Shown here: positions 42,691 through 51,531 of the stretch, piece after piece
Numbering within the stretch: position 1 is the first letter of the stretch
How the letters are laid out: each line of letters starts with the position of its first letter
NCBI GenBank assembly: GCA_015057275.1
Contig: SVEO01000009.1
Coordinates: 24,041 to 88,040 of the forward strand
DNA length: 64,000 nt
Reading direction: 5' to 3'
Origin: Lachnospiraceae bacterium
GTDB lineage: Bacteria > Bacillota > Clostridia > Lachnospirales > Lachnospiraceae
Notes under the pieces: model-generated
The model's input: only the letters and a program-made list of their open reading frames with translations
Database searches by the model: none
What the model was told of the DNA's origin: nothing
Translations under genes and position numbers: made by a program

Positions 42691-44241
42691 GATTTTGTGG
42701 AATACAAAGAATATTTGCAGATGCGCGAAGAAAGAAGACAAAAAGCGCGTGCAAAAAAAATTTACAGAACAATATTACTGACATCGGTTGTGCCGATTGT
42801 CGCTGTGCTGCTGATTGCCGGTGTGCTGGTAATGAAGCTGCGCCCGCAGGAGCAGGCATTGGAAGTATCTAATGCGGCCATTCCGGCATACTTATATCTG
42901 GAGGGTTCGCATCAGTTGGCAGAGAACATGCCGGAGATTACAACGCAGGCAGAGACACTTCATTTGCTGGCCACGGAAGGCACGGGCAGTGAACAGGATT
43001 ACGGCAACGGAGCCTATCCGGACATCTTTTTGGTTGACGGAATTTCCGGACCGAGTTGTGTGAACATCCGTAGCGAAGCTGGCATTACCGGTGAGATTCT
43101 CGGCAAACTGTATGTCGGTGCCGGCGGCGTAGTAGAAAAGTACGACCCGGAGTGGTGTTATATCAACAGCGGCAACGTTTCCGGGTATGTGAGTACAGAC
43201 TATATAATTACCGGTGACAATTTGGAAGCGGAACTGCTTGCCTACGGCGAGTTAACGATAAGCCCGAAAGTAACAGGGGAAGCAGTTGATGTATATGCCG
43301 CAATGGACGCTGAAAGTGAGCTTTTAGGAACTCTGACCGAGGAGGCAGAGGTTATTTCAGTGTCCAAACATTACATAGGAATTAGTTACGCAGATACAAA
43401 GGGTTATGTGTTTCGCAATAAAGTGAGGGAAGCTGCCCCGCAGTATAAAAATGCGATATCTATCGAGGAAGAGCTGGAATCCAAGTCTATTTCCGCATCG
43501 ATTGCCGAATCGGAAAGCATTGAGGAATCAAAGAAGGCTGCCGAGCTGTTTGACTCGATTTTTACTAAGACGGACGATACCGTGTATGCGATTGACAATG
43601 TAAATATTCGCGCTTCTTACAGCGAAGATTCAAAAATTATCGGTTATATGTTTGTCGGCGACAGCGTGAAGCGTACGGCAAAAGGCAAAAACGGTTGGGA
43701 TCAGGTGGAATATTACGGAGTGACGGCATATGTGTCCAACACCTATATTTCCACGAAGGATCCGCTTGCAACCACCAAACCGCCGGAAACAACAACGAAG
43801 AAAAACCAGACAACCGAGAAACCGAAGCCAACGACTACAAAGAAGCCATCGGAGGTAACAAATGTGGCGGCGATTTCTCTGACCGAGGATGAGATTTTGA
43901 TGCTGGCAGCCATGATTTATTGTGAAGCTGGTGGCGAAAGTTACGAAGCTCAACTGGCGGTGGCGAATGTTATTTTGAACCGACTGCGTTCCGGACACTG
44001 GGGTAATTCTCTGGAGGACGTACTTTCAGCGAGGGGACAGTTCTCTCCGTATGCCAGCGGAAAATATGCAAAAGTTTTGGCCGATGGTCCAAATGGGAAC
44101 TCTATCAAAGTCGCAAAAGCTGCGATGAAGGGCGAGATGGCAGTGCCGAGCAACTACATGTTTTTCTGTTTGGAAAGCGCTTTTAGTTATCGTTATACGG
44201 ATTATAAACAAATCGGAGTTATCATGTTTTATGCAAGATAA
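42676..44241 (+). CDS. SH3-domain cell wall hydrolase, SleB type
   Basis: A 521-residue exported protein: cytoplasmic basic N-terminus, one membrane anchor (about 31-53), two or three bacterial SH3 repeats (about 100-165, 185-255, 295-345; e.g. VNIRSEAG, VNIRASYSED), a Thr/Lys/Pro-rich linker (about 360-390), and a C-terminal hydrolase_2 (SleB) domain starting MLAAMIYCEAGGESYEAQLAVANVILNRL. The Glu of YCEAGGE is the likely catalytic residue. It would cleave peptidoglycan glycan strands; the class includes spore cortex hydrolases. Start is ATG 42676 (AGGAAAG upstream) or GTG 42697 (AGAGG upstream). Confidence 0.88.
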   Translation: MLRKEDFVEYKEYLQMREERRQKARAKKIYRTILLTSVVPIVAVLLIAGVLVMKLRPQEQALEVSNAAIPAYLYLEGSHQLAENMPEITTQAETLHLLATEGTGSEQDYGNGAYPDIFLVDGISGPSCVNIRSEAGITGEILGKLYVGAGGVVEKYDPEWCYINSGNVSGYVSTDYIITGDNLEAELLAYGELTISPKVTGEAVDVYAAMDAESELLGTLTEEAEVISVSKHYIGISYADTKGYVFRNKVREAAPQYKNAISIEEELESKSISASIAESESIEESKKAAELFDSIFTKTDDTVYAIDNVNIRASYSEDSKIIGYMFVGDSVKRTAKGKNGWDQVEYYGVTAYVSNTYISTKDPLATTKPPETTTKKNQTTEKPKPTTTKKPSEVTNVAAISLTEDEILMLAAMIYCEAGGESYEAQLAVANVILNRLRSGHWGNSLEDVLSARGQFSPYASGKYAKVLADGPNGNSIKVAKAAMKGEMAVPSNYMFFCLESAFSYRYTDYKQIGVIMFYAR

Positions 44242-44247
44242 CAAGAA

Positions 44248-44294
44248 AAGAAACAGGCCTTTTTATGTATGCACATAAGAAAGGCCTGTTTCTT
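44248..44294 (+). terminator. Long hairpin after the SleB gene
   Basis: A perfect 15-bp outer stem (44248-44262 with 44280-44294) continued by a 6-bp inner stem (44263-44268 with 44273-44278). No clean T-run follows (TTTCTT only), so termination is probable but not certain. Confidence 0.65.
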
Positions 44295-44362
44295 GATGAG
44301 TACAAGCATGAGCAACGAAGCAGGCGCTTGCATATATTTTATCTGCAGCATATAAAATTTAC

Positions 44363-44391
44363 TTGTAAAATACAATAAAATAGGTTATATT
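44363..44391 (+). promoter_or_regulatory. Promoter for the NfeD/SPFH pair
   Basis: TTGTAA (44363-44368), 17-base spacer, TATATT (44386-44391). Confidence 0.55.
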
Positions 44392-44440
44392 ATTTCAATA
44401 TAAAAAGCATTTATAATGCGGAGAAAGGGGTAAGGAGTGT

Positions 44441-44869
44441 ATGGAAATTCTGTGGTTAATACTTATTTTAGTACTTTTGGCTATTGAAATTGCATCATTA
44501 GGACTTCTCACCATATGGTTCATGCTTGGCGCACTGGCTGCGTTTTTCGTTGCACTCGCCGGCGGACAGATATGGCTGCAGGTTATTGTTTTTATTATTG
44601 TATCGATTCTGACGTTAATCGGGCTCAGGCCGATTGCTACAAAGTATATCAATGCAAAGACTGAGAAGACCAATGTGGAAACGATGGTCGGGAAAACAGT
44701 CCGAGTTGTGGAACGCGTAGATAACATTGCAGGTACCGGTCGCGTAGTGATTGGCGGCATGGAGTGGATGGCACGTTCTGTGGATGTAAACGTTATGCTC
44801 GAAGTAGATCAGCTCGGCGTGGTAGAGCGCGTGGAAGGCGTAAAATTGATTTTAAAAAAGCAGGATTAG
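44441..44869 (+). CDS. NfeD family membrane protein
   Basis: A 142-residue protein: two or three N-terminal spans (LWLILILVLLAIEIASLGLLTIWFMLGALAAFF and a second hydrophobic run) and a C-terminal OB-fold domain (about 75-140; GKTVRVVERVDNIAGTGRVVIGGMEW). NfeD proteins work with SPFH/stomatin proteins in membrane quality control, and the SPFH gene follows by 37 bases. AAGGAG precedes the ATG. Confidence 0.85.
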   Translation: MEILWLILILVLLAIEIASLGLLTIWFMLGALAAFFVALAGGQIWLQVIVFIIVSILTLIGLRPIATKYINAKTEKTNVETMVGKTVRVVERVDNIAGTGRVVIGGMEWMARSVDVNVMLEVDQLGVVERVEGVKLILKKQD

Positions 44870-44906
44870 TAATTTTTAGGTTCGTTGAACAGAAAGGTGG
44901 CAACTT

Positions 44907-45848
44907 ATGGTAATAGCAACATCGATGGGCGGCCCGATTGCCGTATTGATTATTTTACTTGTAGCGATTTGCGTGGTAGCATCTTGTGTGAAGATTGTTC
45001 CGCAGGCGCACGCGTTTGTTATTGAAAGACTCGGCGGTTATAAAGCGACATGGTCGGTTGGTCTTCATTTTAAAACACCGATTATTGACAAGGTAGCTAA
45101 GAGAGTGAATTTAAAAGAACAGGTAGTAGACTTTGCACCACAGCCGGTAATCACAAAGGACAACGTTACGATGCGTATTGATACCGTCGTATTCTTCCAG
45201 ATTACTGACCCGAAGTTGTTTGCATACGGGGTAGAAAATCCGATTATGGCGATTGAAAACCTGACCGCGACAACACTTCGTAACATTATCGGTGATCTTG
45301 AACTTGATGAAACATTAACTTCCAGAGAGACAATCAACACGAAGATGAGAGCATCCCTTGATATTGCAACCGACCCGTGGGGTATCAAGGTAAACCGTGT
45401 AGAATTAAAGAACATCATTCCACCGGCAGCCATTCAGGATGCGATGGAGAAGCAGATGAAGGCAGAACGTGAACGTCGTGAAGCAATTTTGATTGCCGAA
45501 GGTGAAAAGAAGTCCACAATTTTGATTGCCGAAGGTAAAAAGGCAAGTGCAATCCTTGATGCAGAAGCAGAAAAGGAAGCAAAGATTTTAAGAGCGGAAG
45601 CTGTGAAACAGGCGACCATCAAGGAAGCCGAAGGTCAGGCAGAAGCGATTCTGGCAATCCAGAAGGCGACAGCAGACGGTATTAACTTCCTGAAGGAAGC
45701 TGATCCGAATCAGGCAGTTATTCAGTTAAAGAGCCTTGAAGCATTTGCAAAGGCTGCAGATGGTCAGGCAACAAAGATTATTATTCCATCCGATATTCAG
45801 GGAATGGCAGGTGCCGTTCGTTCGATCGTAGAAGTTGCGAAAGACTGA
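44907..45848 (+). CDS. SPFH/stomatin-like (QmcA/HflK-type) membrane protein
   Basis: A 313-residue protein: N-terminal membrane span (about 8-28), a SPFH domain (VPQAHAFVIERLGGYKATW to about residue 190) and a long Ala/Glu/Lys-rich coiled coil (AERERREAILIAEGEKKSTIL... EAEGQAEAILAIQKATADG). SPFH proteins form large oligomeric rings that organise membrane microdomains and can modulate FtsH. The upstream NfeD gene is the typical partner. AAGGTGG lies before the ATG. Confidence 0.92.
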   Translation: MVIATSMGGPIAVLIILLVAICVVASCVKIVPQAHAFVIERLGGYKATWSVGLHFKTPIIDKVAKRVNLKEQVVDFAPQPVITKDNVTMRIDTVVFFQITDPKLFAYGVENPIMAIENLTATTLRNIIGDLELDETLTSRETINTKMRASLDIATDPWGIKVNRVELKNIIPPAAIQDAMEKQMKAERERREAILIAEGEKKSTILIAEGKKASAILDAEAEKEAKILRAEAVKQATIKEAEGQAEAILAIQKATADGINFLKEADPNQAVIQLKSLEAFAKAADGQATKIIIPSDIQGMAGAVRSIVEVAKD

Positions 45849-45865
45849 TCAGTTGGACTGGTTGC

Positions 45866-45900
45866 GGAGCTGTTTCAATAAACAGCTCCGTTAAGCGTTT
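45866..45900 (+). terminator. Terminator after the SPFH gene
   Basis: A perfect 11-bp stem (45866-45876 with 45881-45891), CAAT loop and T-rich downstream bases, though the T-run is broken. Confidence 0.65.
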
Positions 45901-45926
45901 TATAGGGTAGGAGGATAAGTGTTAAA

Positions 45927-46922
45927 ATGAATCTGAAAAATCGTAATTTTTTGAAATTACTCGATTTTACGCCGGAGGAAATCGCATATCTTGTCGATTT
46001 GGCGGCAGCTTTTAAGGAGATGAAAAAGAAAGAGATTTTGCATAAAGCATTCCCGGGAAAGAACATTGCTCTTATTTTTGAAAAGACGAGTACAAGAACA
46101 CGTTGTTCTTTTGAGGTGGCAGCGAATGACCTCGGCATGGGCTGTACATATCTTGACCCGAGTAGCTCGCAGATTGGCAAGAAGGAAAGCATTGCGGATA
46201 CGGCGCGCGTGCTTGGCAGAATGTTTGATGGTATTGAATATCGCGGCTACGGTCAGGAAATCGTTGAGGAGCTGGCAAAGCATGCCGGCGTGCCGGTTTG
46301 GAACGGATTGACGAACGAGTTCCACCCGACACAGATGTTAGCCGACCTGCTGACAATAAAGGAGCACCTCGGCAGAATCAAGGGTGTGAAGCTTGTGTAC
46401 ATGGGCGATGCCCGTTACAATATGGCAAATTCATTAATGGTAGTCAGTGCGAAAATGGGCATGCAATTTGTGGCTTGTGCTCCGGAAAGCTATTTCCCGG
46501 ATGCGGCGCTTGTGGCGCAGTGTAAAGAAATTGCGAAAAAAACCGGTGCCACGATTACGCTGACGGATGACGTGGAAGCAGGAACCAAGGATGCAGATGT
46601 TGTTTACACTGATGTCTGGGTATCGATGGGCGAGCCGGATTCCGTTTGGACAGAGCGCATTCGTGAGCTGTCACCGTATCAGGTAAATAAGAAGGTTATG
46701 GACAACGCAGGTCCGCAGTGCATTTTCATGCATTGTCTGCCGGCATTCCATGATTTAAAGACCAAGATTGGCAAAGAGATGGGAGAGAAGTTCGGATTTA
46801 CCGAATTGGAAGTGACGGATGAAGTATTCGAGTCAGAAAAATCAGTAGTATTCGACGAGGCTGAAAACCGTATGCATACCATCAAAGCTGTAATGGCAGC
46901 AACTTTAGGTTACGAACTGTAA
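45927..46922 (+). CDS. argF: Ornithine carbamoyltransferase
   Basis: A 331-residue enzyme joining carbamoyl phosphate and ornithine to citrulline. Carbamoyl-phosphate loop STRTRCSFE, ornithine-side residues ([25 protein letters not shown]) and the active-site Cys in HCLPAFHD. The sequence style also resembles catabolic ArcB; without neighbouring arc or arg genes the direction of use is open. GGAGG is 14-18 bases upstream of ATG 45927; spacing is long but no other start is better. Confidence 0.94.
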   Translation: MNLKNRNFLKLLDFTPEEIAYLVDLAAAFKEMKKKEILHKAFPGKNIALIFEKTSTRTRCSFEVAANDLGMGCTYLDPSSSQIGKKESIADTARVLGRMFDGIEYRGYGQEIVEELAKHAGVPVWNGLTNEFHPTQMLADLLTIKEHLGRIKGVKLVYMGDARYNMANSLMVVSAKMGMQFVACAPESYFPDAALVAQCKEIAKKTGATITLTDDVEAGTKDADVVYTDVWVSMGEPDSVWTERIRELSPYQVNKKVMDNAGPQCIFMHCLPAFHDLKTKIGKEMGEKFGFTELEVTDEVFESEKSVVFDEAENRMHTIKAVMAATLGYEL

Positions 46923-46968
46923 GCGTGGCGAAAGACGCTACGAAAAAATATTGGAAGGATTTTCGATT

Positions 46969-47256
46969 ATGCAGGCAAGAGATTTGAAAAGACCGTTTCG
47001 ACATACAGGATTTGTGCTGGATTGTATCAATGCAGTGCTGTGCATCGGCGTCGTTGCGCTGGCGGTGTTTATCTTAATGGATTTTCGCAAATTCCTGTTT
47101 TTGTTCCCGTTTTTGTTCCTGTTAGCAACAGTAGAGCAGTTTGTGTTAGCGATTAAATATATGTTGCGCAAGATGACGCACCGCGCCGCACTTTTGTACA
47201 TTATGGGAATTATCATGGCGGGAATTACTGTGTTGAGCATGATTACAACATTTTAA
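46969..47256 (+). CDS. Small membrane protein, unknown
   Basis: A 95-residue protein with three probable spans (VLDCINAVLCIGVVALAVFIL, FLFLFPFLFLLATVEQFVLAI, LLYIMGIIMAGITVLSMI) and basic loops. Not recognised. It lies between argF and birA, and its stop codon overlaps the birA ATG by one base, so the two are coupled. GGAAGG precedes ATG 46969. Confidence 0.6.
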   Translation: MQARDLKRPFRHTGFVLDCINAVLCIGVVALAVFILMDFRKFLFLFPFLFLLATVEQFVLAIKYMLRKMTHRAALLYIMGIIMAGITVLSMITTF

Positions 47257-48071
47257 TGATGAAGAATATGATTCCTGACCGCGAAAGAAAACAGAAATTG
47301 GAAGCGAGGCTGACGGGATGTGAATTCGGCAGTAAAGTACTGGCATTTGTGACGGTGGATTCGACGAATCTGGTGCTTAAACGTGAGTTAGAGCGTTTGC
47401 CGCATGGAACGCTGGCGATAGCAGAAGAGCAGACGTTCGGGCGCGGACGACGCGGGAGAAGCTGGCAGTCGCCGGCGGGAACCGGGGTTTGGATGTCGTT
47501 GTTAATTAAAAATCTGCCGAAGACTGACAAGGCACCGATGATTACGATTGTGGCGGCTTTGGCGGTGGCGCGGGCACTTCGTGAAATAAGCGACGCGGAT
47601 TGTCTGATTAAGTGGCCGAACGATATTGTACTCGGTGGGCGCAAAATATGCGGTATTCTCACGGAGATGTGTACAACGGAAAACGGACAGATGGGCATCA
47701 TTGTTGGCATCGGTATTAATATAAGTCAGTGCGAATTTCCGGCCGAACTTGCACAGACGGCGACATCACTTAAGATAGAGACTGGATGCGAGTTTGACCG
47801 CTTGGAAATCGTTGGACGAATCATGTGTCATTTTGAGGATTTATATCGGCAGTTTTTGCAGGGTGGCGATTTGCAAAATTTGCAAGAAGAATACAATCAG
47901 TTGCTCGTGAATGCAGGCAAGGAAATACAAATTATTTCGGAACACGACCCATTTCGTGGCATCGGCATCGGTATAGATGCACAGGGAAGACTATTAGTCG
48001 AGAGTGGCGGCACTGTGAAAGCTGTGCTTTCCGGGGAAGTTTCGGTGCGCGGCATATACGGATATTGTTAA
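47256..48071 (+). CDS. birA: Biotin-[acetyl-CoA-carboxylase] ligase, no HTH domain
   Basis: A 271-residue class I biotin protein ligase: substrate loop QTFGRGRRGRSWQSPAGTGVWMS, KWPNDIVLGGRKICGILTE, GIGINIS, and a C-terminal SH3-like domain. It attaches biotin to carboxylase carrier proteins. The N-terminal repressor helix-turn-helix of the bifunctional BirA is absent, so it should not regulate biotin genes. Start is one of ATG 47256, 47259 or 47268; the first shares a base with the previous stop. Confidence 0.9.
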   Translation: MMKNMIPDRERKQKLEARLTGCEFGSKVLAFVTVDSTNLVLKRELERLPHGTLAIAEEQTFGRGRRGRSWQSPAGTGVWMSLLIKNLPKTDKAPMITIVAALAVARALREISDADCLIKWPNDIVLGGRKICGILTEMCTTENGQMGIIVGIGINISQCEFPAELAQTATSLKIETGCEFDRLEIVGRIMCHFEDLYRQFLQGGDLQNLQEEYNQLLVNAGKEIQIISEHDPFRGIGIGIDAQGRLLVESGGTVKAVLSGEVSVRGIYGYC

Positions 48072-48084
48072 GGAAGGGAAAAGA

Positions 48085-48393
48085 ATGGAGCCTATAGTAT
48101 TATGTGGGGCAAACAGCTATGAGGAAAAATATTATTTTAATCCGCTGTTTGATAAAATTCCACAGCAGGTAAAAGACGAATTGCAGATTCTATGTGTAGT
48201 TTTCACGGAGGAAGTCGGTGGCATCATGGTGATGCAATTTGATGAGGAAGGCACACTGCAGTTTCAGTGTCACTGGGATGAGGAGGACCTTCTGTATGAC
48301 GAAATCGGTGCGGAACTGATGATTAAGCGTTACCGCAGAGAAAAAGAAGAACTCCTGGTATCACTCGAGCAGTTTTACCGGGTTTTCGTATGA
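48085..48393 (+). CDS. DUF6145-like protein
   Basis: A 102-residue acidic protein of a Lachnospiraceae family (DUF6145): VLCGANSYEEKYYFNP at the start, QILCVVFTEEVGGIM, and DLLYDEIGAELMIK followed by a charged helix. No known function. It sits 13 bases after birA and before coaX, with AAGGGAA upstream. Confidence 0.7.
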   Translation: MEPIVLCGANSYEEKYYFNPLFDKIPQQVKDELQILCVVFTEEVGGIMVMQFDEEGTLQFQCHWDEEDLLYDEIGAELMIKRYRREKEELLVSLEQFYRVFV

Positions 48394-48465
48394 AATCAAG
48401 AATAATTACAAATCATAAATGTATCAAAACGGCCGCAGCAAGGCGGCGCATATATGAGGTAAAAT

Positions 48466-49257
48466 ATGTTACTTGTTGTAGATATTGGGAATACAAACAT
48501 TACATTAGGGGTTTTTGATGATAATGAGCTGTTGGGACCATTTCGAATGACGACCCATAAGCCGAGAACATCAGACGAGTACGGCTTTGAACTGGCCGGC
48601 CTTTTGAAGGCACGCGGCATCCAGCCGGAGAAGATCGAAGATGTCATTATTTCTTCGGTAGTGCCGGGGATGATGCATTCGTTTCAAAACGCTGTCATGA
48701 AATATTTTAATAAAAAGCCGCTCGTGGTAGGACCGGGTGTGAAAACAGGCATCCGTCTTGCGCAGACGAATCCACGCGAAGTGGGTGCGGACCGTATTGT
48801 GGATGCGGTGGCAGCTTACGAGCTGTACGGCGGACCGGTGCTGGCGATTGATTTCGGCACGGCGACTACCTATGATTTGATTTTGGCGGACGGTACATTT
48901 GCTGCCGGCGTCATTTGTCCGGGCATCCGTATTGGCGCCAAGGCGCTTTGCGAGGGTACATCGAAGCTCCCGGAAGTGGAAATCAAAAAGGTGGACACGG
49001 TTTTGGCGAGAGACACAATATCCAGCATCCAGGCGGGGATTGTTTTCGGATATATCGGTCAGACGGAGTACATTATCGAGCGCATGAAGCAGGAAGCGGG
49101 CATTCCGGATTTAAAGGTTGTGGCGACCGGAGGTTTGGGCAAGATCATTGCCGAGCAGACCGACAAGATTGACATTTATAATGTAAATCTCACATTGCAG
49201 GGATTACAGATTATTTACCGCAAGATGAAGCAGCAGCAAAGCCGCGGGCAGGCATAA
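48466..49257 (+). CDS. coaX: Type III pantothenate kinase
   Basis: A 263-residue ASKHA-fold kinase performing the first step of coenzyme A synthesis. N-terminal phosphate loop [50 protein letters not shown] (catalytic Asp) and GICPG... [19 protein letters not shown]. The 72-base gap upstream has a small GC-rich hairpin (near 48431-48448). AGGTAAA precedes the ATG. Start of a coaX-dusB-membrane protein run. Confidence 0.93.
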   Translation: MLLVVDIGNTNITLGVFDDNELLGPFRMTTHKPRTSDEYGFELAGLLKARGIQPEKIEDVIISSVVPGMMHSFQNAVMKYFNKKPLVVGPGVKTGIRLAQTNPREVGADRIVDAVAAYELYGGPVLAIDFGTATTYDLILADGTFAAGVICPGIRIGAKALCEGTSKLPEVEIKKVDTVLARDTISSIQAGIVFGYIGQTEYIIERMKQEAGIPDLKVVATGGLGKIIAEQTDKIDIYNVNLTLQGLQIIYRKMKQQQSRGQA

Positions 49258-49271
49258 CGGGAGATGGGCAG

Positions 49272-50210
49272 ATGAAGCTGGGAACAATGGAACTGAACAA
49301 CCCTCTTGTACTGGGACCGATGGCAGGAGTGACTGACTTGCCGTTTCGCAGGCTTTGTAAAGAACAGGGTTGCGATTTGATGGTTACCGAGATGGTAAGT
49401 GCGAAGGCAATCCATTATAAAAATAAAAACACCGAGCCACTGCTGATGACAGTGGATGACGAACAGCCGGTGGGCATTCAGCTATTTGGCTCTGAGCCTG
49501 ATTTGATGGCGGAGATTGCCGAGAAGGTGGCGAGTGAGCGAAACTGCGCATTTATTGATGTCAATATGGGATGTCCGGTGCCGAAGATTGTAAACAATCA
49601 CGAAGGGTCCGCATTGATGCGTCAGCCGCAGCTGGTGGAAGAAATTGTCAAAAAAATGGCCAGACGCTTAGAAAATACCGGCAAGCCGCTGACTGTAAAG
49701 ATTCGCAGAGGCTTCACTGCCGACGAGGTTAATGCAGTAGAGATTGCAAAGATTTGTGAGGCGAGTGGGGCGGCAATGATTTCCATACACGGAAGAACGC
49801 GTGAACAGTATTATTCCGGCACGGCGGACTGGAACATCATCCGCGAGGTCAAAGAAGCGGTAAGTATTCCGGTTATCGGCAACGGTGACGTGACAAGTCG
49901 GGCGGATGCAAGACGTATGCAGGAGGAGACCGGCTGCGATGGTGTGATGATTGCGCGTGCGGCCAAGGGAAATCCGTGGGTATTCTCGGAGCGCGAGGAC
50001 AAACCTTCAGTAGATGAAGTTCGCGAGATGATTTTAAGACACGGCAGACTGGTGGTCGAATACAAAGGTGAATACATGGGCATCCGTGAGATGCGCAAGC
50101 ATGTGGCATGGTACACGGCCGGCTTGCCGAATTCTGCGGCACTGCGTAACGCAGTGAACCAGATTGAGACATACGAGCAGCTTGCGGAGCTGATGAAGGG
50201 GGTAAGATAA
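49272..50210 (+). CDS. dusB: tRNA-dihydrouridine synthase (DusB-like)
   Basis: A 312-residue FMN enzyme that reduces uridine to dihydrouridine in tRNA. Motifs: NPLVLGPMAGVTDLPFRRL, VGIQLFGS, FIDVNMGCPVPKIVNNHEGSALM with the active-site Cys, KIRRGF, SIHGRTREQYYSG, GNGDVTS and GVMIARAAKGNPW. In Clostridia dusB often lies upstream of greA and lysS, as here. The last base touches the next start. Confidence 0.94.
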   Translation: MKLGTMELNNPLVLGPMAGVTDLPFRRLCKEQGCDLMVTEMVSAKAIHYKNKNTEPLLMTVDDEQPVGIQLFGSEPDLMAEIAEKVASERNCAFIDVNMGCPVPKIVNNHEGSALMRQPQLVEEIVKKMARRLENTGKPLTVKIRRGFTADEVNAVEIAKICEASGAAMISIHGRTREQYYSGTADWNIIREVKEAVSIPVIGNGDVTSRADARRMQEETGCDGVMIARAAKGNPWVFSEREDKPSVDEVREMILRHGRLVVEYKGEYMGIREMRKHVAWYTAGLPNSAALRNAVNQIETYEQLAELMKGVR

Positions 50211-50915
50211 ATGACGAGTGAAAAATACCGTAAGATTATGTGGGGCATTTTGCTTTCCGGATGCATGCTTCCTATCGGCAACTTCCAGATTCTACCGGTG
50301 TTTATCGGATATCTGGTAATTGCCTCGGCGATTAAGGCACTGATTAACGAGAACGGCGGTGCGCCTTACTATGAAAAAGAATATAAAGAAGCGATGAATG
50401 CGATGGCATTTTCAGTCATCGTGCTAGTAGCAGGACTCGTGTTCGGCATCATCGGTGTGGTTGGCGCAGATGTCAGCCTTCCGGTGGCAATTCGTATGGT
50501 GATGCTTGGCAGTCATGGCGGTGGTGTAGATGGTTACCCGCAGATTCTTACACAGATTTTGGTGATTGCGGTAATGTTGCAGGATGCACTTTTGTGCAGC
50601 AAACTTGCCAGCCGCACAGCACGCGTATTTGACGATTTCGGTTACACCGAATCAGCGGAAACTCTGCGAAAAAATCGCATGACCTACGCAAAACTTAACC
50701 TTGGCGTGATTGTCTTAAAGTGTGTGCAGGTAGCACTGATTGCACTTTTTAGCTGGGCGAGTGTGAAACAGGCGTACTTAGTGATTGAGTTTTTGACCTA
50801 CGCGGTGTTATCTTTGTATCTGGTGTTGAAAATTTGGTATTCGATGTTCATGTATAAGGCATCGCGCATGGAAATCGATAATTTAGGTAAAATTGCGAAA
50901 AAGGCACGCAAATAG
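50211..50915 (+). CDS. Membrane protein, unknown
   Basis: A 234-residue protein with about five membrane spans and a short basic C-terminus (RMEIDNLGKIAKKARK). Not recognised. It starts at the base after the dusB stop and therefore is likely translated by coupling; GGGGG near 50199-50202 may be its binding site. It closes the operon before the strong greA promoter. Confidence 0.6.
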   Translation: MTSEKYRKIMWGILLSGCMLPIGNFQILPVFIGYLVIASAIKALINENGGAPYYEKEYKEAMNAMAFSVIVLVAGLVFGIIGVVGADVSLPVAIRMVMLGSHGGGVDGYPQILTQILVIAVMLQDALLCSKLASRTARVFDDFGYTESAETLRKNRMTYAKLNLGVIVLKCVQVALIALFSWASVKQAYLVIEFLTYAVLSLYLVLKIWYSMFMYKASRMEIDNLGKIAKKARK

Positions 50916-50939
50916 CGCCTAAATAGCAGGTAATTGCCG

Positions 50940-50968
50940 TTGACACGGCAGATGAATTGGTTTATAAT
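50940..50968 (+). promoter_or_regulatory. Consensus sigma-A promoter of greA-lysS
   Basis: TTGACA (50940-50945), 17-base spacer, TATAAT (50963-50968); both hexamers match the consensus exactly. Confidence 0.85.
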
Positions 50969-51029
50969 GCTTTGGCAAATATTATAATTAGCTGCATGGG
51001 GCAGTGCAAAATGGAGGAAAATTTAAAAA

Positions 51030-51518
51030 ATGACAAGAGGTAATGAAAAGAAAAATATCTTAACTTATGCCGGATTGACTAAGTTAGAAAACGAGTTACA
51101 GGAATTAAAGGTTGTAAAACGTAAAGAAGTAGCTCAAAAAATCAAAGAAGCGAGAGAACAGGGAGACTTGTCAGAGAATGCCGAATACGATGCAGCAAGA
51201 GATGAACAGAGGGATATCGAAGCAAGAATCGAAGAACTCGAAAAAATCTTAAAGAACGTGGAAGTTGTTGACGAAGACGAAATTGATACCGATAAAATCA
51301 GCGTTGGTTGTAAGGTAACGGTTTACGATTTAGAGTTTGATGAAGAAGTAGAGTTTCACATTGTAGGTTCTACTGAGGCGAACAGCCTGCGCAACAAGAT
51401 TTCCAACGAATCACCGGTTGGACTGGCGCTTATCGGCAAGAAGAAAGGTGACATGGCTGTGGTAGAAACACCGTCCGGCACCGCAGAATACAAGGTATTA
51501 CAGATCGAAAGAGTATAA
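51030..51518 (+). CDS. greA: Transcription elongation factor GreA
   Basis: A 162-residue protein: N-terminal coiled coil with the tip acidic residues (EQGDLSENAEYDAARDEQRD) that enter the RNA polymerase secondary channel to restart backtracked complexes, and a C-terminal FKBP-like domain (ISNESPVGLALIGKKKGD). TGGAGG before the ATG. It is followed by lysS after 13 bases. Confidence 0.94.
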   Translation: MTRGNEKKNILTYAGLTKLENELQELKVVKRKEVAQKIKEAREQGDLSENAEYDAARDEQRDIEARIEELEKILKNVEVVDEDEIDTDKISVGCKVTVYDLEFDEEVEFHIVGSTEANSLRNKISNESPVGLALIGKKKGDMAVVETPSGTAEYKVLQIERV

Positions 51519-51531
51519 ATAAGGAGGCTTT